This document shows, in pieces, positions 19,332 through 28,258 of a stretch of DNA of 39,603 bases. Every line of letters begins with the position of its first letter. Within the stretch, counting starts at the first letter, position 1. This DNA is from Cyanophora paradoxa. Taxonomy: Eukaryota > Glaucocystophyceae > Cyanophorales > Cyanophoraceae. The stretch covers positions 1 through 39,603 of the forward strand of contig QPMI01000366.1 of the NCBI GenBank assembly GCA_004431415.1. The letters are read 5' to 3'. A program made the position numbers and the translations under genes. The notes below the pieces were generated by a model. The model was not told the origin of the DNA. It searched no databases and saw nothing but the letters and a program-made list of their open reading frames with translations.

Positions 19332-22300
19332 TTAATTAAAAGGAACAGAATTAATACCATCTGGTAAGATGTATCTCTTTGCATCAAAGCAGTTCAGGGC
19401 AACCCTTCTACTCACAGTGTCTATTATTGTGTGATCTGCCCTTCTCTTCTGCTTGGCAGTCACAGTCTTGCTTATACCTGCAAATAAACACTGCTTAAAA
19501 TCATTAAATTGGAGTTCCTCAGTTGAAGTCCCAGAGAGCATACTTCTCTCAATCTCAGCAGTTCTGAAACTGTAAACTTTGGCTCTCAGACCCACATATT
19601 CCAATATAGCAGAACCTGGCATCTCATTTTTGTATTTACCTGGGGTCATTCTGTTGGATCCCCCTAGATCCAGATTAAAGGATATATTCTCTAGATCCTT
19701 TTGGAGGGTCTTAGATTCGATATATAGACAAAAGGAATCAGTATCATGGAACAGTAATTTGGCTTTGGACCATTGGGACCTTACAGTATCATAGAAGAAC
19801 TGGTAATTATGCAGTTTGGCTGCATCCAAAACATAAGCCCCAATTGCAACAGGCTTATCTAGTTTCACATGCTTTGTGTAAAACTCAAAGGCAACTGCTT
19901 TTTCGTTTATGGGACTTGTTGATTTCACCAATGGGGAAGCTGCATATTTCATAAACAGTTTCTCACTGTTTGCAATCTTAACCACAGATCTACCTCTGCA
20001 AGATTCAATGCATTTCCCATAGATTGAGTTATTCATGAGTTTATAGAAATCAGCCTCGAATTTATTCACTGCTTTCCTTCTCATCTCAGTATTCAGCTCA
20101 ATGTAGGGTTTCATTACAGGAGCCACAGTAAATGAGAGGACCCTGTGAATTTTCTTTAATTTCACACCTTTGTCCAACAGATATTGCAGAAGAGGCTCAG
20201 AAATCACATAGTTTGCCACAGAACCAAAGGTTGCAGTTAGCTTTGGGGTTTTATCAAGCTCTTCTCCTGAAAGATCTAAAAGGCTCTTTTGATATTGTGA
20301 TAATTCGGCATAATCTATTATTTTCTTGTTAATGATTAGGGGGAAATCACTGTGATCTAGAAACAGCCTAATTGGGTAATCCAGATCAACTTCCAGGAAA
20401 CTGGATCTGTTATCTTGTGGGTTGAATTCGGTCTCCCATCTAAAATCACCAACTGGGATTGGCTGACTCAAACAGTAGCCATACAAGTTGTTAGCATCAA
20501 ACAGCATAATGTGGGAGTTTTCACCATCAGCCTCAGCATACCTACAAGGCATTGTTGCAAAGCCACCCCTGATTCCCCTCTCAACAAATTCATATTGCTC
20601 TACATCACTTATAAGCTCTATTTTTGCCTTGGTGGTCCTAAGCATAGCATCCCAAGATAACCCAGGTGCAGATACATAATGAACTGGGTCAAGTCCATAT
20701 ACTGAGTGTGAAAGCCTTCTGAAGGCTTGGAATTTGTCCATTAACTCATCTACATCAGCAGCTCCAAAGTCCATGAAATTACTTGCATCAATGAACTTGT
20801 AAAGTCCCCATTGCAATGAAAGGTATTGATCAAAGTTTTTTGAAAGGATTTCGATTCGCTTTTTATCCCCTAAACCTGCTATTTTTCTGAAAATGAATGT
20901 CCCACAGTCATCCATTTGGTCAACAACCACTGCAACTTTGGTTTGCTTTGAGATTCTCCTATGCAGATTGCAGTTTCTGCATGCAGGAGCAATGTAATGA
21001 CCTGTGTGGTGGTCATGATCTCTGCATTTGAAGTTCTCCTTGGTGAACCTCTCACTGCAAAGGTAACAGTGTTTAGTAGCCCTGTAAACAGCCTTTTGCT
21101 CATCTGTGAGTTCATTCATGGGAATATTGGTAAACAGAAAATCGATCAGCTCTCTTGCTTTGGACTCCAAGCATTCAAAGAGACCTCCCATTGGATCCTG
21201 CCCCTCAAATCGAAAATCTTGAACATCTTCCCCAGTGACTACTCTAAGGTTCACTGCTGAGACTTCCCTCTTAGATTTTGATGCATCAATGGGGATGCTT
21301 CTATGTTCAATCTTGCAGTAAACCACAACAGGAAGCCAAACAGTTTTCCTGAGGTTTTTCAGTCCAAACTCTATGGTGGTCTCAGGTTTTGGTGTGATTC
21401 CCTTTGAGAGTCTCCAATCAATGCATCTATTTGAGTCCACATGAGCAGTGAGTTTAGCCTCAGACCTGAATCGAGATAAGCATGTGTCACAGTAGTGTAA
21501 CTTCTGATCATTGTATGTTTCATGGTTTACTTTCAATAATCTTGAAAGGGACATGATTGTAATATAATGACCATTCCCTTCATCATCAAATATCAGCATG
21601 AGATTAACCTTATGCTTTCTGCCTGGGTTACTGGATTGATGCAGGGGATAAATAACCTCTCCATCGATTCCAAATATATTAATGCTAATGCCTGCATTTT
21701 GAGCCTCGAATTTATCAATAATCTCAGCATCACAGGCAACAGGGAATGGGATGTTATCGAAATTCAGAGCCAGCGGATTATAAGCGATTGCTGAGTATTT
21801 CCATTTGCGATATTGTGAAAGCTCATTCCTCTTATGGGAGTTTATCGCTTTTCTGTGAATATATGCCAAAATTGCATTTTCGAAGCAGGAATCATCAATA
21901 TTTCGAATATTCACTGTGGCTCTCTTCCTAGCAATCCACTCTGGGGTTTGTAGAAAGCATCCACCAGTTGGAGCATAACTCATAATAGCCACTCTGAGTA
22001 TTTCAATTCTTTCTAAGCGATAGCTATCAACCACATTCATCTGCTCCTGGCATATTTGGGCTGCTTTATTCAGCTCAGTTCGAATATTTCTCGATCTGGT
22101 TAGTACAAAATAATCGCTGTAAATGTATTTCGATATCCAAACCTGCGGATTGCTTACTTTTACGAACTTGCAGATAAAAGACAAGCGAACCTTGATTGCC
22201 CTGAATTGATCTAAACCCTGCTTTAATCGATTAGGAAGGGATGTAGCAATTCTGTCCAGGAATTCAATCACATCTACAACAACTTCCCTTCTGGCTCTGT

Positions 22301-22577
22301 AAGTGAGCCAGCGATATAATTCATTCATGGCTGTTCCATCTTCTGCCTCAGGTTCTATTTGCCTTAGGCGATCCAGTTCATCCAAGGTTTCAATTTTATC
22401 ATATAGGTTATTTGCTTTTCTGGTTAATCTGGCTAAAGTGGGTCTACCCTTTGCAATTAAATCTATTTCCCGGTCATATTCAGCCTCTGTTATTTCATGG
22501 GCTGCATAAAGTGTTCCCAGCAATCCCATGAGTTCCCATTTCTTCTCCCTTATGAGTTTGTTGGTAATTCGGGGCAT
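19332..22577 (-). CDS. polB: Protein-primed family B DNA polymerase (Polinton type)
   Basis: This is the replicative polymerase, which starts synthesis from a protein primer at the linear ends. The 1081-residue frame is intact. The palm motifs are clear: motif A FDANNLYGYCLSQPIP (about 693-708), motif B KLMNNSIYGK (846-855) and motif C HDTDSF (944-949). An exonuclease-type block, FIDASNFMDFGAADVDELMD, is near 595-614. The N-terminal half has the features usual in Polinton polymerases: a NIDDSCFENAILAYIHR block (about 226-242), SINIFGIDGEVIYPL (298-312), a C2H2-like finger (CDTCLSRF to CIDW, about 363-388), and a second Cys/His cluster of the endonuclease VII type (CYLCSERF, then CRDHDHHTGHYIAPACRNCN, 504-537). 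The first 200 residues are helical and might include a terminal-protein region, but that is a guess. Confidence 0.95.
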   Translation of the reverse strand: MPRITNKLIREKKWELMGLLGTLYAAHEITEAEYDREIDLIAKGRPTLARLTRKANNLYDKIETLDELDRLRQIEPEAEDGTAMNELYRWLTYRARREVVVDVIEFLDRIATSLPNRLKQGLDQFRAIKVRLSFICKFVKVSNPQVWISKYIYSDYFVLTRSRNIRTELNKAAQICQEQMNVVDSYRLERIEILRVAIMSYAPTGGCFLQTPEWIARKRATVNIRNIDDSCFENAILAYIHRKAINSHKRNELSQYRKWKYSAIAYNPLALNFDNIPFPVACDAEIIDKFEAQNAGISINIFGIDGEVIYPLHQSSNPGRKHKVNLMLIFDDEGNGHYITIMSLSRLLKVNHETYNDQKLHYCDTCLSRFRSEAKLTAHVDSNRCIDWRLSKGITPKPETTIEFGLKNLRKTVWLPVVVYCKIEHRSIPIDASKSKREVSAVNLRVVTGEDVQDFRFEGQDPMGGLFECLESKARELIDFLFTNIPMNELTDEQKAVYRATKHCYLCSERFTKENFKCRDHDHHTGHYIAPACRNCNLHRRISKQTKVAVVVDQMDDCGTFIFRKIAGLGDKKRIEILSKNFDQYLSLQWGLYKFIDASNFMDFGAADVDELMDKFQAFRRLSHSVYGLDPVHYVSAPGLSWDAMLRTTKAKIELISDVEQYEFVERGIRGGFATMPCRYAEADGENSHIMLFDANNLYGYCLSQPIPVGDFRWETEFNPQDNRSSFLEVDLDYPIRLFLDHSDFPLIINKKIIDYAELSQYQKSLLDLSGEELDKTPKLTATFGSVANYVISEPLLQYLLDKGVKLKKIHRVLSFTVAPVMKPYIELNTEMRRKAVNKFEADFYKLMNNSIYGKCIESCRGRSVVKIANSEKLFMKYAASPLVKSTSPINEKAVAFEFYTKHVKLDKPVAIGAYVLDAAKLHNYQFFYDTVRSQWSKAKLLFHDTDSFCLYIESKTLQKDLENISFNLDLGGSNRMTPGKYKNEMPGSAILEYVGLRAKVYSFRTAEIERSMLSGTSTEELQFNDFKQCLFAGISKTVTAKQKRRADHTIIDTVSRRVALNCFDAKRYILPDGINSVPFN

Positions 22578-22827
22578 TATTCCTAACTTGTTCCTATTCT
22601 AAGGGGATATTTTATTTTAGAGCATTTTAAACGCAAGTGGACTAAGTGGGTGGAGTTGAGGCACTTTTTATTTCTTTTTAGGGCAGAGTCCTTTTTTAGA
22701 ATCTGTGAAAAAATGAGTCAACTCCCCCCACTTAGTCAACCTAATCGATAAATAAACCATAAATAAAAGACTGTTTGGGTCTTTTATGATAAATTTGAGT
22801 CAACCATGAGTCCACTTTTGAGTAAAC
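22578..22827. promoter_or_regulatory. Spacer with third copy of the repeat module
   Basis: This 250-bp gap separates the polymerase start from the helicase end. It holds gtggactaagtgggtggagt at 22637, gagtcaactccccccactta at 22715 and gagtcaaccatgagtccact at 22797, in the same order and spacing as in the left-end array. The polymerase promoter must also be here; tctaaaataaaata lies about 35 bp upstream of its ATG. Confidence 0.7.
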
Positions 22828-24141
22828 CTAAACTTCAACATCAGAATCATAATCTGATGCATCAGGATCAGCAGCAGGTAGGTCCTGTTTCATCCTTGGA
22901 TTAGCTTCTTCCTCAATAGTCTCATCATCTACAAGCTTCATCTTTCTGAATTCCTCAAATACTTGTGGGAATAGGAAATGATAGTATTGTTTGCCATTTG
23001 TAGTTTTCACTTGGATATATGTAACACTTCTCATTTCAGTATAATATCGGCGACTATTATAATCGTTTTTATATTTATTGCTGGTAATAAACTCCTGGAA
23101 CCACTTCCAGGTTTCCACAAGGCTACCAGACTTGCATTTATTCTCGGAAATTAAGCCTCGATCCACAAGCCACTTAGTGAACATAAGAATGATTGGAGCG
23201 CACACCTGTTGGGCTAAATAGTATTTATTTGTAAGGGGTCTATCAGCAATCCAGTTCACATCCTCACAGTCAACTTTGGTTCTCAAATAGTGGGCAATGT
23301 TTCGAATATTGCAGTGATCATTTAGCCATTTTACAAGTGGAAGGAAGTATGACCTATCCTTTGCGAATTTCTTACTAACTTCAACAACCACAAATCGCCT
23401 ATCTCCAGCTTCAATTTTCACTGGAATGTTGTTATTGCTGGTGAATATAATCCTGGCAAAGTTGCTTTTTGTGTATGAATCTATCCCTTTGTGTTCAATT
23501 ACAATCTTATCAGAAGTTATGAGATCTTTGAGCATATCATTATTTTCGAATGTGTCCTTGCCTGAGGCTTCATTCACAACAATCAAGATCTTATCCTCTC
23601 TATTGTGGGCAAATCGACCAAACAGATCCTCTTTTGGCTTTCCAGTTGCATAACTTAGGGCATCTCCAAGTATCTTCTTTTGGAAAGTATCAACCAACAC
23701 ATTTTTACCAGTTCCCTGCTCACCAATGAAGATTAAGGATACTCCATTGAGTTCCCCAGGCTTTTGCAGCATGTGGGCAAACCATTTCAACAGATATTCA
23801 TAGGTATTTTGATCCTCACCAGACATTAAGAACAAGTGATCTAGGAAAGGCTTAATCATCTCAGCAGTTACATCCTCTGGAGCATTTTCGAATTGCTGAT
23901 GGTCGACCTTCATTCCTGGATAGAGATTAAATACAGACTTGCATTTTGCACTGAGAGTAGCAGGAGGGGGAAGGAAATCCATGTAAGTTGATCTTGTGGC
24001 TGTTGGATCCACAATCCATTTCCTAAATGATTGCTCCCATTTCTCTTTCTCATTATCTGTTCCCTCATTGACAATCACCTTATGCATCAAATGGGGAAAT
24101 GCTTTGTAGAGAGCTTCCCAATATCTTTGGGCATCCAGCAA
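22828..24141 (-). CDS. Superfamily 3 helicase (D5-like), C-terminal half of primase-helicase
   Basis: The ATPase motor unwinds DNA ahead of the polymerase. SF3 motifs are in order: Walker A GEQGTGKN (residues 140-147 of this frame), Walker B KILIVVNEASG (184-194), motif C IIFTSNNNIP (231-240) and an arginine-finger region, GDRRFVVVEVS (246-256). A D5-type N-terminal region precedes the motor and a winged-helix-like region may follow. The frame opens at a TTG with no good start. Upstream sequence in another phase (LAEHYNVHKRYFNARM, about 24240-24190) clearly belongs to the same protein, so this is the back part of a primase-helicase split by a frameshift near 24140. The C-terminus is acidic. 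Confidence 0.88.
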   Translation of the reverse strand: MLDAQRYWEALYKAFPHLMHKVIVNEGTDNEKEKWEQSFRKWIVDPTATRSTYMDFLPPPATLSAKCKSVFNLYPGMKVDHQQFENAPEDVTAEMIKPFLDHLFLMSGEDQNTYEYLLKWFAHMLQKPGELNGVSLIFIGEQGTGKNVLVDTFQKKILGDALSYATGKPKEDLFGRFAHNREDKILIVVNEASGKDTFENNDMLKDLITSDKIVIEHKGIDSYTKSNFARIIFTSNNNIPVKIEAGDRRFVVVEVSKKFAKDRSYFLPLVKWLNDHCNIRNIAHYLRTKVDCEDVNWIADRPLTNKYYLAQQVCAPIILMFTKWLVDRGLISENKCKSGSLVETWKWFQEFITSNKYKNDYNSRRYYTEMRSVTYIQVKTTNGKQYYHFLFPQVFEEFRKMKLVDDETIEEEANPRMKQDLPAADPDASDYDSDVEV

Positions 24142-24163
24142 AGTAGTTGTTCATCCCAGAGCA

Positions 24164-25420
24164 TCACACAACCAACATTTTCAACATGATGCATTCGAGC
24201 ATTGAAATACCTCTTATGCACATTGTAATGTTCAGCCAAAGGAGGGATACTTGCAGTCTTGTAATCGATTTCATCTGTGTCCTCTGGTAGGAATGCATAC
24301 TTTTTGGGAAGAGTTCCTTGAAAAGCTCATTGTTATCTTTGCTCAACCAATAAACCAAGGATTTGAAGGTCAACACTTTGCCAGGCTCAGCCTTCTTCTT
24401 GCTTCTGCGAAGCTGTGTAAACTTTTCCTGGCATTCATCATAATCATACTTGTCACTCTGTTCTGAGAATTGGTGGAAGAGTTCAGCCTGCATTTTAGGG
24501 GTAAATTTGTTGTCTTCCCCAACATTGATGATGACCAGTCCAACATCAATCCAAGTCTTATACTCGCTGGCTCTTTCAGCATTGAGACCCATTATAACAC
24601 TTTGTAGCAGTTCGAAAGTAACAGGATTTTCGGGTTCAGTGTCTTTTTCAGCTTCTACCTTCTCAGTCTTCACTTTATCACTTTTTGGCTCCTTTTTAAC
24701 TGGTTTTGGCTCAGGAGTATAATTTGCAAATGCAGAAATATTTGATTCATCCACAAGTTTAGTAGTAGCTGAGAAGTAAGATACAAAGAAGTCCTCATTT
24801 CGCATTAACACTTTGTCACAGTCAACGAATTTCTTAAAGCAAACGTTTTTATCAACATCTTTCTTTGATTTATTTTGAGCATCCAGAGTCTCACCTTTGC
24901 AGCAATTGAGGCAGATAAGGTTCTGTGTGGAGCTGTAAACTCCACTGTCATAATCCTCATTTTTCACCAATCCCATAGCTTTGAAAAGCTTGGGGATATC
25001 TTCATGTTTGCAAGCAAGTGTTTTAATGATAAAGTGGGCTGAGATCTTGAACTTGGTGACATCCTCCTTGATCAAATAAACCCTTCTATGGCGAACTGCA
25101 ACAGCAATATCGTTAATAGAAGTGGTACCAGATCGCTTCCATAGCTTATCTCTCATCTCTCTTACAACAGTTTCCGCCTCAGCATAGTTATCAGCAATGT
25201 TCTCCTTCAAATCAGCGAATTTATCCAGGTCCAGGTAAACTCTGGTCACTTGCTCAGGTTGAATGCATTCAGCCCAGGTCTTAACCTTGCTATTATCAAT
25301 GGCTTCAAGGGCATCTTCGGCAGAATCAAATACATGGGTGACCTTGTTGCGATCACCAATGAGAGTACTAAGGAATGTAGCATTTTCAACAGGGGTGGCG
25401 AATTTCTCGATTTTGTTCAT
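24164..25420 (-). CDS. Archaeo-eukaryotic primase with PriCT-2-like domain, N-terminal half of primase-helicase
   Basis: This half probably synthesises primers for the viral replication fork. The sequence shows an AEP-type core: an acidic strand VTRVYLDLDKF, the KFKISAHFIIK segment of the SxH motif, and DSGVYSSTQNLICLNCCKG, the usual last core strand. A linker rich in Lys and Glu follows, then a PriCT-2-like helical domain (SEYKTWIDVGLVIINVG to KSLVYWLSKDN). The frame leaves its natural course near 24305. Sequence in the minus-one phase continues KKYAFLPEDTDEIDYKTA and then runs towards the helicase. The original gene therefore spans 25420 to 22828 as one primase-helicase of about 865 residues. 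The site of the first shift reads C CCA AAA on the coding strand, a possible slippery heptamer. Confidence 0.8.
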   Translation of the reverse strand: MNKIEKFATPVENATFLSTLIGDRNKVTHVFDSAEDALEAIDNSKVKTWAECIQPEQVTRVYLDLDKFADLKENIADNYAEAETVVREMRDKLWKRSGTTSINDIAVAVRHRRVYLIKEDVTKFKISAHFIIKTLACKHEDIPKLFKAMGLVKNEDYDSGVYSSTQNLICLNCCKGETLDAQNKSKKDVDKNVCFKKFVDCDKVLMRNEDFFVSYFSATTKLVDESNISAFANYTPEPKPVKKEPKSDKVKTEKVEAEKDTEPENPVTFELLQSVIMGLNAERASEYKTWIDVGLVIINVGEDNKFTPKMQAELFHQFSEQSDKYDYDECQEKFTQLRRSKKKAEPGKVLTFKSLVYWLSKDNNELFKELFPKSMHSYQRTQMKSITRLQVSLLWLNITMCIRGISMLECIMLKMLVV

Positions 25421-25637
25421 TTTCGATTTTGGGGACTTCTACCTTTAACGAAGAAAATAATTTCGGAAGGAGGAATTGTCTTTTATATATATCCTATTAT
25501 TTGCCAAGTCCTTAAGTAGTTTTGGGTCGGGATACTGTCTCGATATATAGGTACAGTTTTAAAAAAGAGGGAAGAAAGCTGTCATTTTTTTGCCTCCGAT
25601 CAAATCGATTTCTACAAAATTTGTTTCGATCGAGAAT
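25421..25637. promoter_or_regulatory. Intergenic leader of primase-helicase gene
   Basis: A 217-bp AT-rich gap. It contains tatatatat near 25485 and other T-rich runs, suitable for a promoter of the minus-strand primase gene. No further gene is supported here. Confidence 0.35.
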
Positions 25638-25964
25638 TTATTCTTCGATATATTTCCGAGGTCTTCCAACCGGTTTATGCTCTTTGGGTTTCTTGGGCTG
25701 TTCATCTTTCTTCTTGTGGTAATATTCCAGCGCTTTTGCCTTTTTTTGCTCGCGATATTCTTCATTTTCCCTGTATTTCCTCTGGTGTCTGAGGGCAATC
25801 TTTTTGAGTTCTTCTGGTGTGTGAACTGTAGCGGCTCCTTGGGATAATCGTTCCTGCTTCTTTTTATGATAGGCTTCGCGTTTTCTTTGGGCATCTTGCT
25901 CCCTTTTCAGTCTCAGCTTCTCTGCTTTTTCATCATCTGTGAGTATCTTGCGGATATTCGGCAT
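25638..25964 (-). CDS. Small basic protein with AT-hook-like tail (108 aa)
   Basis: Unrecognised as a named family. It is extremely rich in Lys, Glu, Arg and Gln and predicted helical, beginning MPNIRKILTDDEKAEKLRLK. The C-terminal part has a module, KYRENEEYREQKKAKALEYY, followed by KPVGRPRKY. GRPRK is the core of an AT-hook, which binds the minor groove of AT-rich DNA. The same module occurs in the next gene (26117-26362). A DNA-compacting or regulatory role is plausible. The ATG is preceded by tattaaagagag. Confidence 0.75.
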   Translation of the reverse strand: MPNIRKILTDDEKAEKLRLKREQDAQRKREAYHKKKQERLSQGAATVHTPEELKKIALRHQRKYRENEEYREQKKAKALEYYHKKKDEQPKKPKEHKPVGRPRKYIEE

Positions 25965-26116
25965 CTCTCTTTAATAGTAGATACGAAAATAATTTTTCCT
26001 CAATACAATCTATCTACTTTTTCCTTAAGTCATTTTTTGTTGCGAACACCAGTTCCTGTCTGTAAACTTTAATAGCTGCCTCAGTAGCATACTGAGACCG
26101 CTTTTTCTCAAGTATC

Positions 26117-26362
26117 TTATAGACCTGTGGGTCCATTGCTACTATCAGTAGGCAAATAATATTTAATCGGTCTCCCTCTGGGTCTCTGCTCCTCTTTTTG
26201 GGCTTTTCTGCGATAATAGGATGCCAGGGCTTGTTGTTTCTTATACTCTCTATATGCTGGGTCCTCTCTATATCGTTTCTGCTTTGCTAGAATGTGTCTA
26301 ATAGCACCCTCAGTTAAAGGCTCATCACTAGTAAACTCGATCAAACTAATTGTATCCTCCAT
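26117..26362 (-). CDS. Small basic protein with AT-hook-like tail (81 aa)
   Basis: I chose the internal ATG at 26362 rather than the longer frame because the sequence upstream is antiparallel noise over the neighbouring gene. The protein reads MEDTISLIEFTSDEPLTEGA, then KRYREDPAYREYKKQQALASYY and RPRGRPIKYY. The repeated tyrosine/basic helix and the GRP core match the protein at 25638-25964, so the two are paralogues. It overlaps the end of the upstream gene by 17 nt, suggesting translational coupling or a shared transcript. Function unknown; DNA binding is inferred. Confidence 0.65.
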   Translation of the reverse strand: MEDTISLIEFTSDEPLTEGAIRHILAKQKRYREDPAYREYKKQQALASYYRRKAQKEEQRPRGRPIKYYLPTDSSNGPTGL

Positions 26363-26627
26363 TAATATTTGCTGAGAAAACGTTTTCTGCTGGCAGAGAA
26401 CTTCTCCTTGGATACTCCTGTTGCTCCTGTTGCTCATATGTATACTCTGTGGGGTCTGCTGGCATTGACTCCACAGAAACTGTAGACCTCCTTCTCTCTC
26501 TTGCTTCTGAGGCATTATCCTCATTATCTGACATCTCAAACTCCACTGTTGTCTCACAACATCCACTGTGGCAATTGCTCACCACATGCAGACTGAACAT
26601 CTCGAAGAACTTTCGTATTATGTCCAT
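26346..26627 (-). CDS. Hypothetical acidic/polar protein (93 aa)
   Basis: Not recognised. The start is MDIIRKFFEMFSLHVVSNCH, an amphipathic helix followed by a Cys-rich patch (CHSGCCETT). The rest is disordered, rich in Glu, Ser, Gln and Arg (RERRRSTVSVESMP). Its ATG follows tttattagagat, the AT-rich motif seen before other genes of the element. Confidence 0.6.
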   Translation of the reverse strand: MDIIRKFFEMFSLHVVSNCHSGCCETTVEFEMSDNEDNASEARERRRSTVSVESMPADPTEYTYEQQEQQEYPRRSSLPAENVFSANINGGYN

Positions 26628-26649
26628 ATCTCTAATAAAACAGAGATAA

Positions 26650-27384
26650 TTAAAGCCAAACTCGTCTTTTATATACTGCTGGGGCTACTCCCTTTTCTAC
26701 TTCAGCTTTGGTGGCACCAGGTTCAATGGTTCCCTTTTGGGTCTTTGTTTTCATTTCATCTACTGCCTGCTCATCGATTTGGTTCTCTTTCTTAGCAATA
26801 AACTGTTTATCTGGGACACCAGTAATACCCATTTTATAAACTTCCTTTCGAAGCATCTCCTTTAGCTTGGCTCTCTCTTTCTTCTCAGTAACATACTGCT
26901 CCAAAGCACTGGATTTGGCTTCCAGATCTTTGAGTTTAGCAGTCATCTCATCCCATTGAGCCTTGGGAATTCGATGAATATTTTGAGTGGGAGCAGTCTT
27001 GTATGTGACTTCACCAGCCATAGACTGAATTACCTTGTCTGATTCCTTACTAAGACCCTCACCTTTGCGAGCCAGTGAAAGATCTTGCAAGCCTAAACCT
27101 TTGTCATCAGCAGCCCCAATAATTCGCCTGGCACCCTCAGCAACAGCCTTCATCTTTGAGGCTTCAGGTGAAATGTTGAGTTGGTCACTGGTTGAAGCCT
27201 GTGGGGCTTTGTCATCAAATGATTCCTCATAGGCAGCATTGAGGGGGTCTTCTTGTTGTTGAGAGGGCTTCACTTCATTCATACCATTGAATTTCAGTGG
27301 GTCTGTGTTAATGGATCCATTGTTTCCACCACCTGAATAGCCAACAGCCCCAGCTGGGATCCCTATCTTTCGTTTGGGAGGCAT
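26650..27384 (-). CDS. Hypothetical coiled-coil protein (244 aa)
   Basis: Unrecognised. It opens with a basic, glycine-rich segment (MPPKRKIGIPAGAVGYSGGG). A disordered acidic region follows, then a helical, probably coiled-coil stretch (MTAKLKDLEAKSSALEQYV and on) and a Lys/Glu-rich tail. Its place between the packaging ATPase and the small basic proteins suggests a virion-associated or DNA-binding protein, but nothing proves it. The frame is intact. The ATG follows ctaataaagataca, a good example of the shared upstream motif. Confidence 0.7.
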   Translation of the reverse strand: MPPKRKIGIPAGAVGYSGGGNNGSINTDPLKFNGMNEVKPSQQQEDPLNAAYEESFDDKAPQASTSDQLNISPEASKMKAVAEGARRIIGAADDKGLGLQDLSLARKGEGLSKESDKVIQSMAGEVTYKTAPTQNIHRIPKAQWDEMTAKLKDLEAKSSALEQYVTEKKERAKLKEMLRKEVYKMGITGVPDKQFIAKKENQIDEQAVDEMKTKTQKGTIEPGATKAEVEKGVAPAVYKRRVWL

Positions 27385-27412
27385 TGTATCTTTATTAGAA
27401 TGAGAGATAATT

Positions 27413-28193
27413 TTATAAACCGCGTTTATATCGCATCAATTTATTGCTATGGACTTGGCTTTTCACTTCTTTGGGGGCTTCCTCTTTCTCTGGTGGTTTC
27501 AGTTCATCTTCTTTCTTTTTTGGCTTCCTGTGGAAGCGAGGAAATGGGAAATCTTTCACAAGCTCAGCTTTATCTACATAGTATTTAACTGAGTAGTTTG
27601 CAGAGGACCAAATGATATACTGATAGGAGTGAACATACTCTTCAAACATCTTGTAGAAATCCTCTTTATTTCGCATTATATTGTATTCTTCCTCTATGGC
27701 TTCCAGTTCTTTGCGATTTGCAGCACTTAGAAACATTGCATAATCCGAATTTACTCGAATAGTCGAAGAGACTTTTCTTAGCTTTTGTGTGATGCAGATA
27801 ATGGATATTTTCGAATGGCGACCTCTGGAATACAGAGATCCGATTATTTTATCCCTTGTGAGATCGACTATCTCATTATCGATTAAATCATCTAAAACCA
27901 CACACAATTGGTTAACAGGTTCACCTTTCTCTATTTTCTCTTGCCTCTCATCTAGCAATTTAGCAATGTAAGGGCATCCCATTTTCCCAGTTGCAGTGTT
28001 GCCACTTTATCCCAGAAATGATTGAAGCTGGTTCCACTCACAACTAATACAACATCAATCTTTTGGCATCATGTAATTGCTTTAACCAATACTTTACAGC
28101 TTCTGATTTACCAGTTGCTGATTTTCCTATTGCCAATACACGAAATGGTGGTTCTATCATTTCACCAGCCACAAATTCATCCAAATCAGTCAT
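27413..28193 (-). CDS. Genome-packaging ATPase, A32/FtsK-HerA type (two frameshifts)
   Basis: The ATPase pumps viral DNA into the empty capsid. The original start is the ATG at 28193. Walker A is GKSATGKS (about 28115-28090), and in a later phase Walker B is QLCVVLDDLID (about 27910-27880). It is followed by LYSRGRHSKISIICITQ, the sensor region typical of A32-like ATPases, where the Gln of 'TQ' is characteristic. The C-terminus is Lys/Glu/Pro-rich. The frame is broken twice, near 28062-28065 and 27982-27985, each in a run of four T on the plus strand. Both breaks look like loss of one base. Undamaged, the protein would have about 260 residues, normal for Polinton ATPases. Only the 3' 189 codons are now open. 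Confidence 0.82.
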
Positions 28194-28258
28194 TGTTGTA
28201 TATCTTTCTTAATAAAGACATATAAAAATAATGCAGGGAGACTGAAAATCGTAACAAT

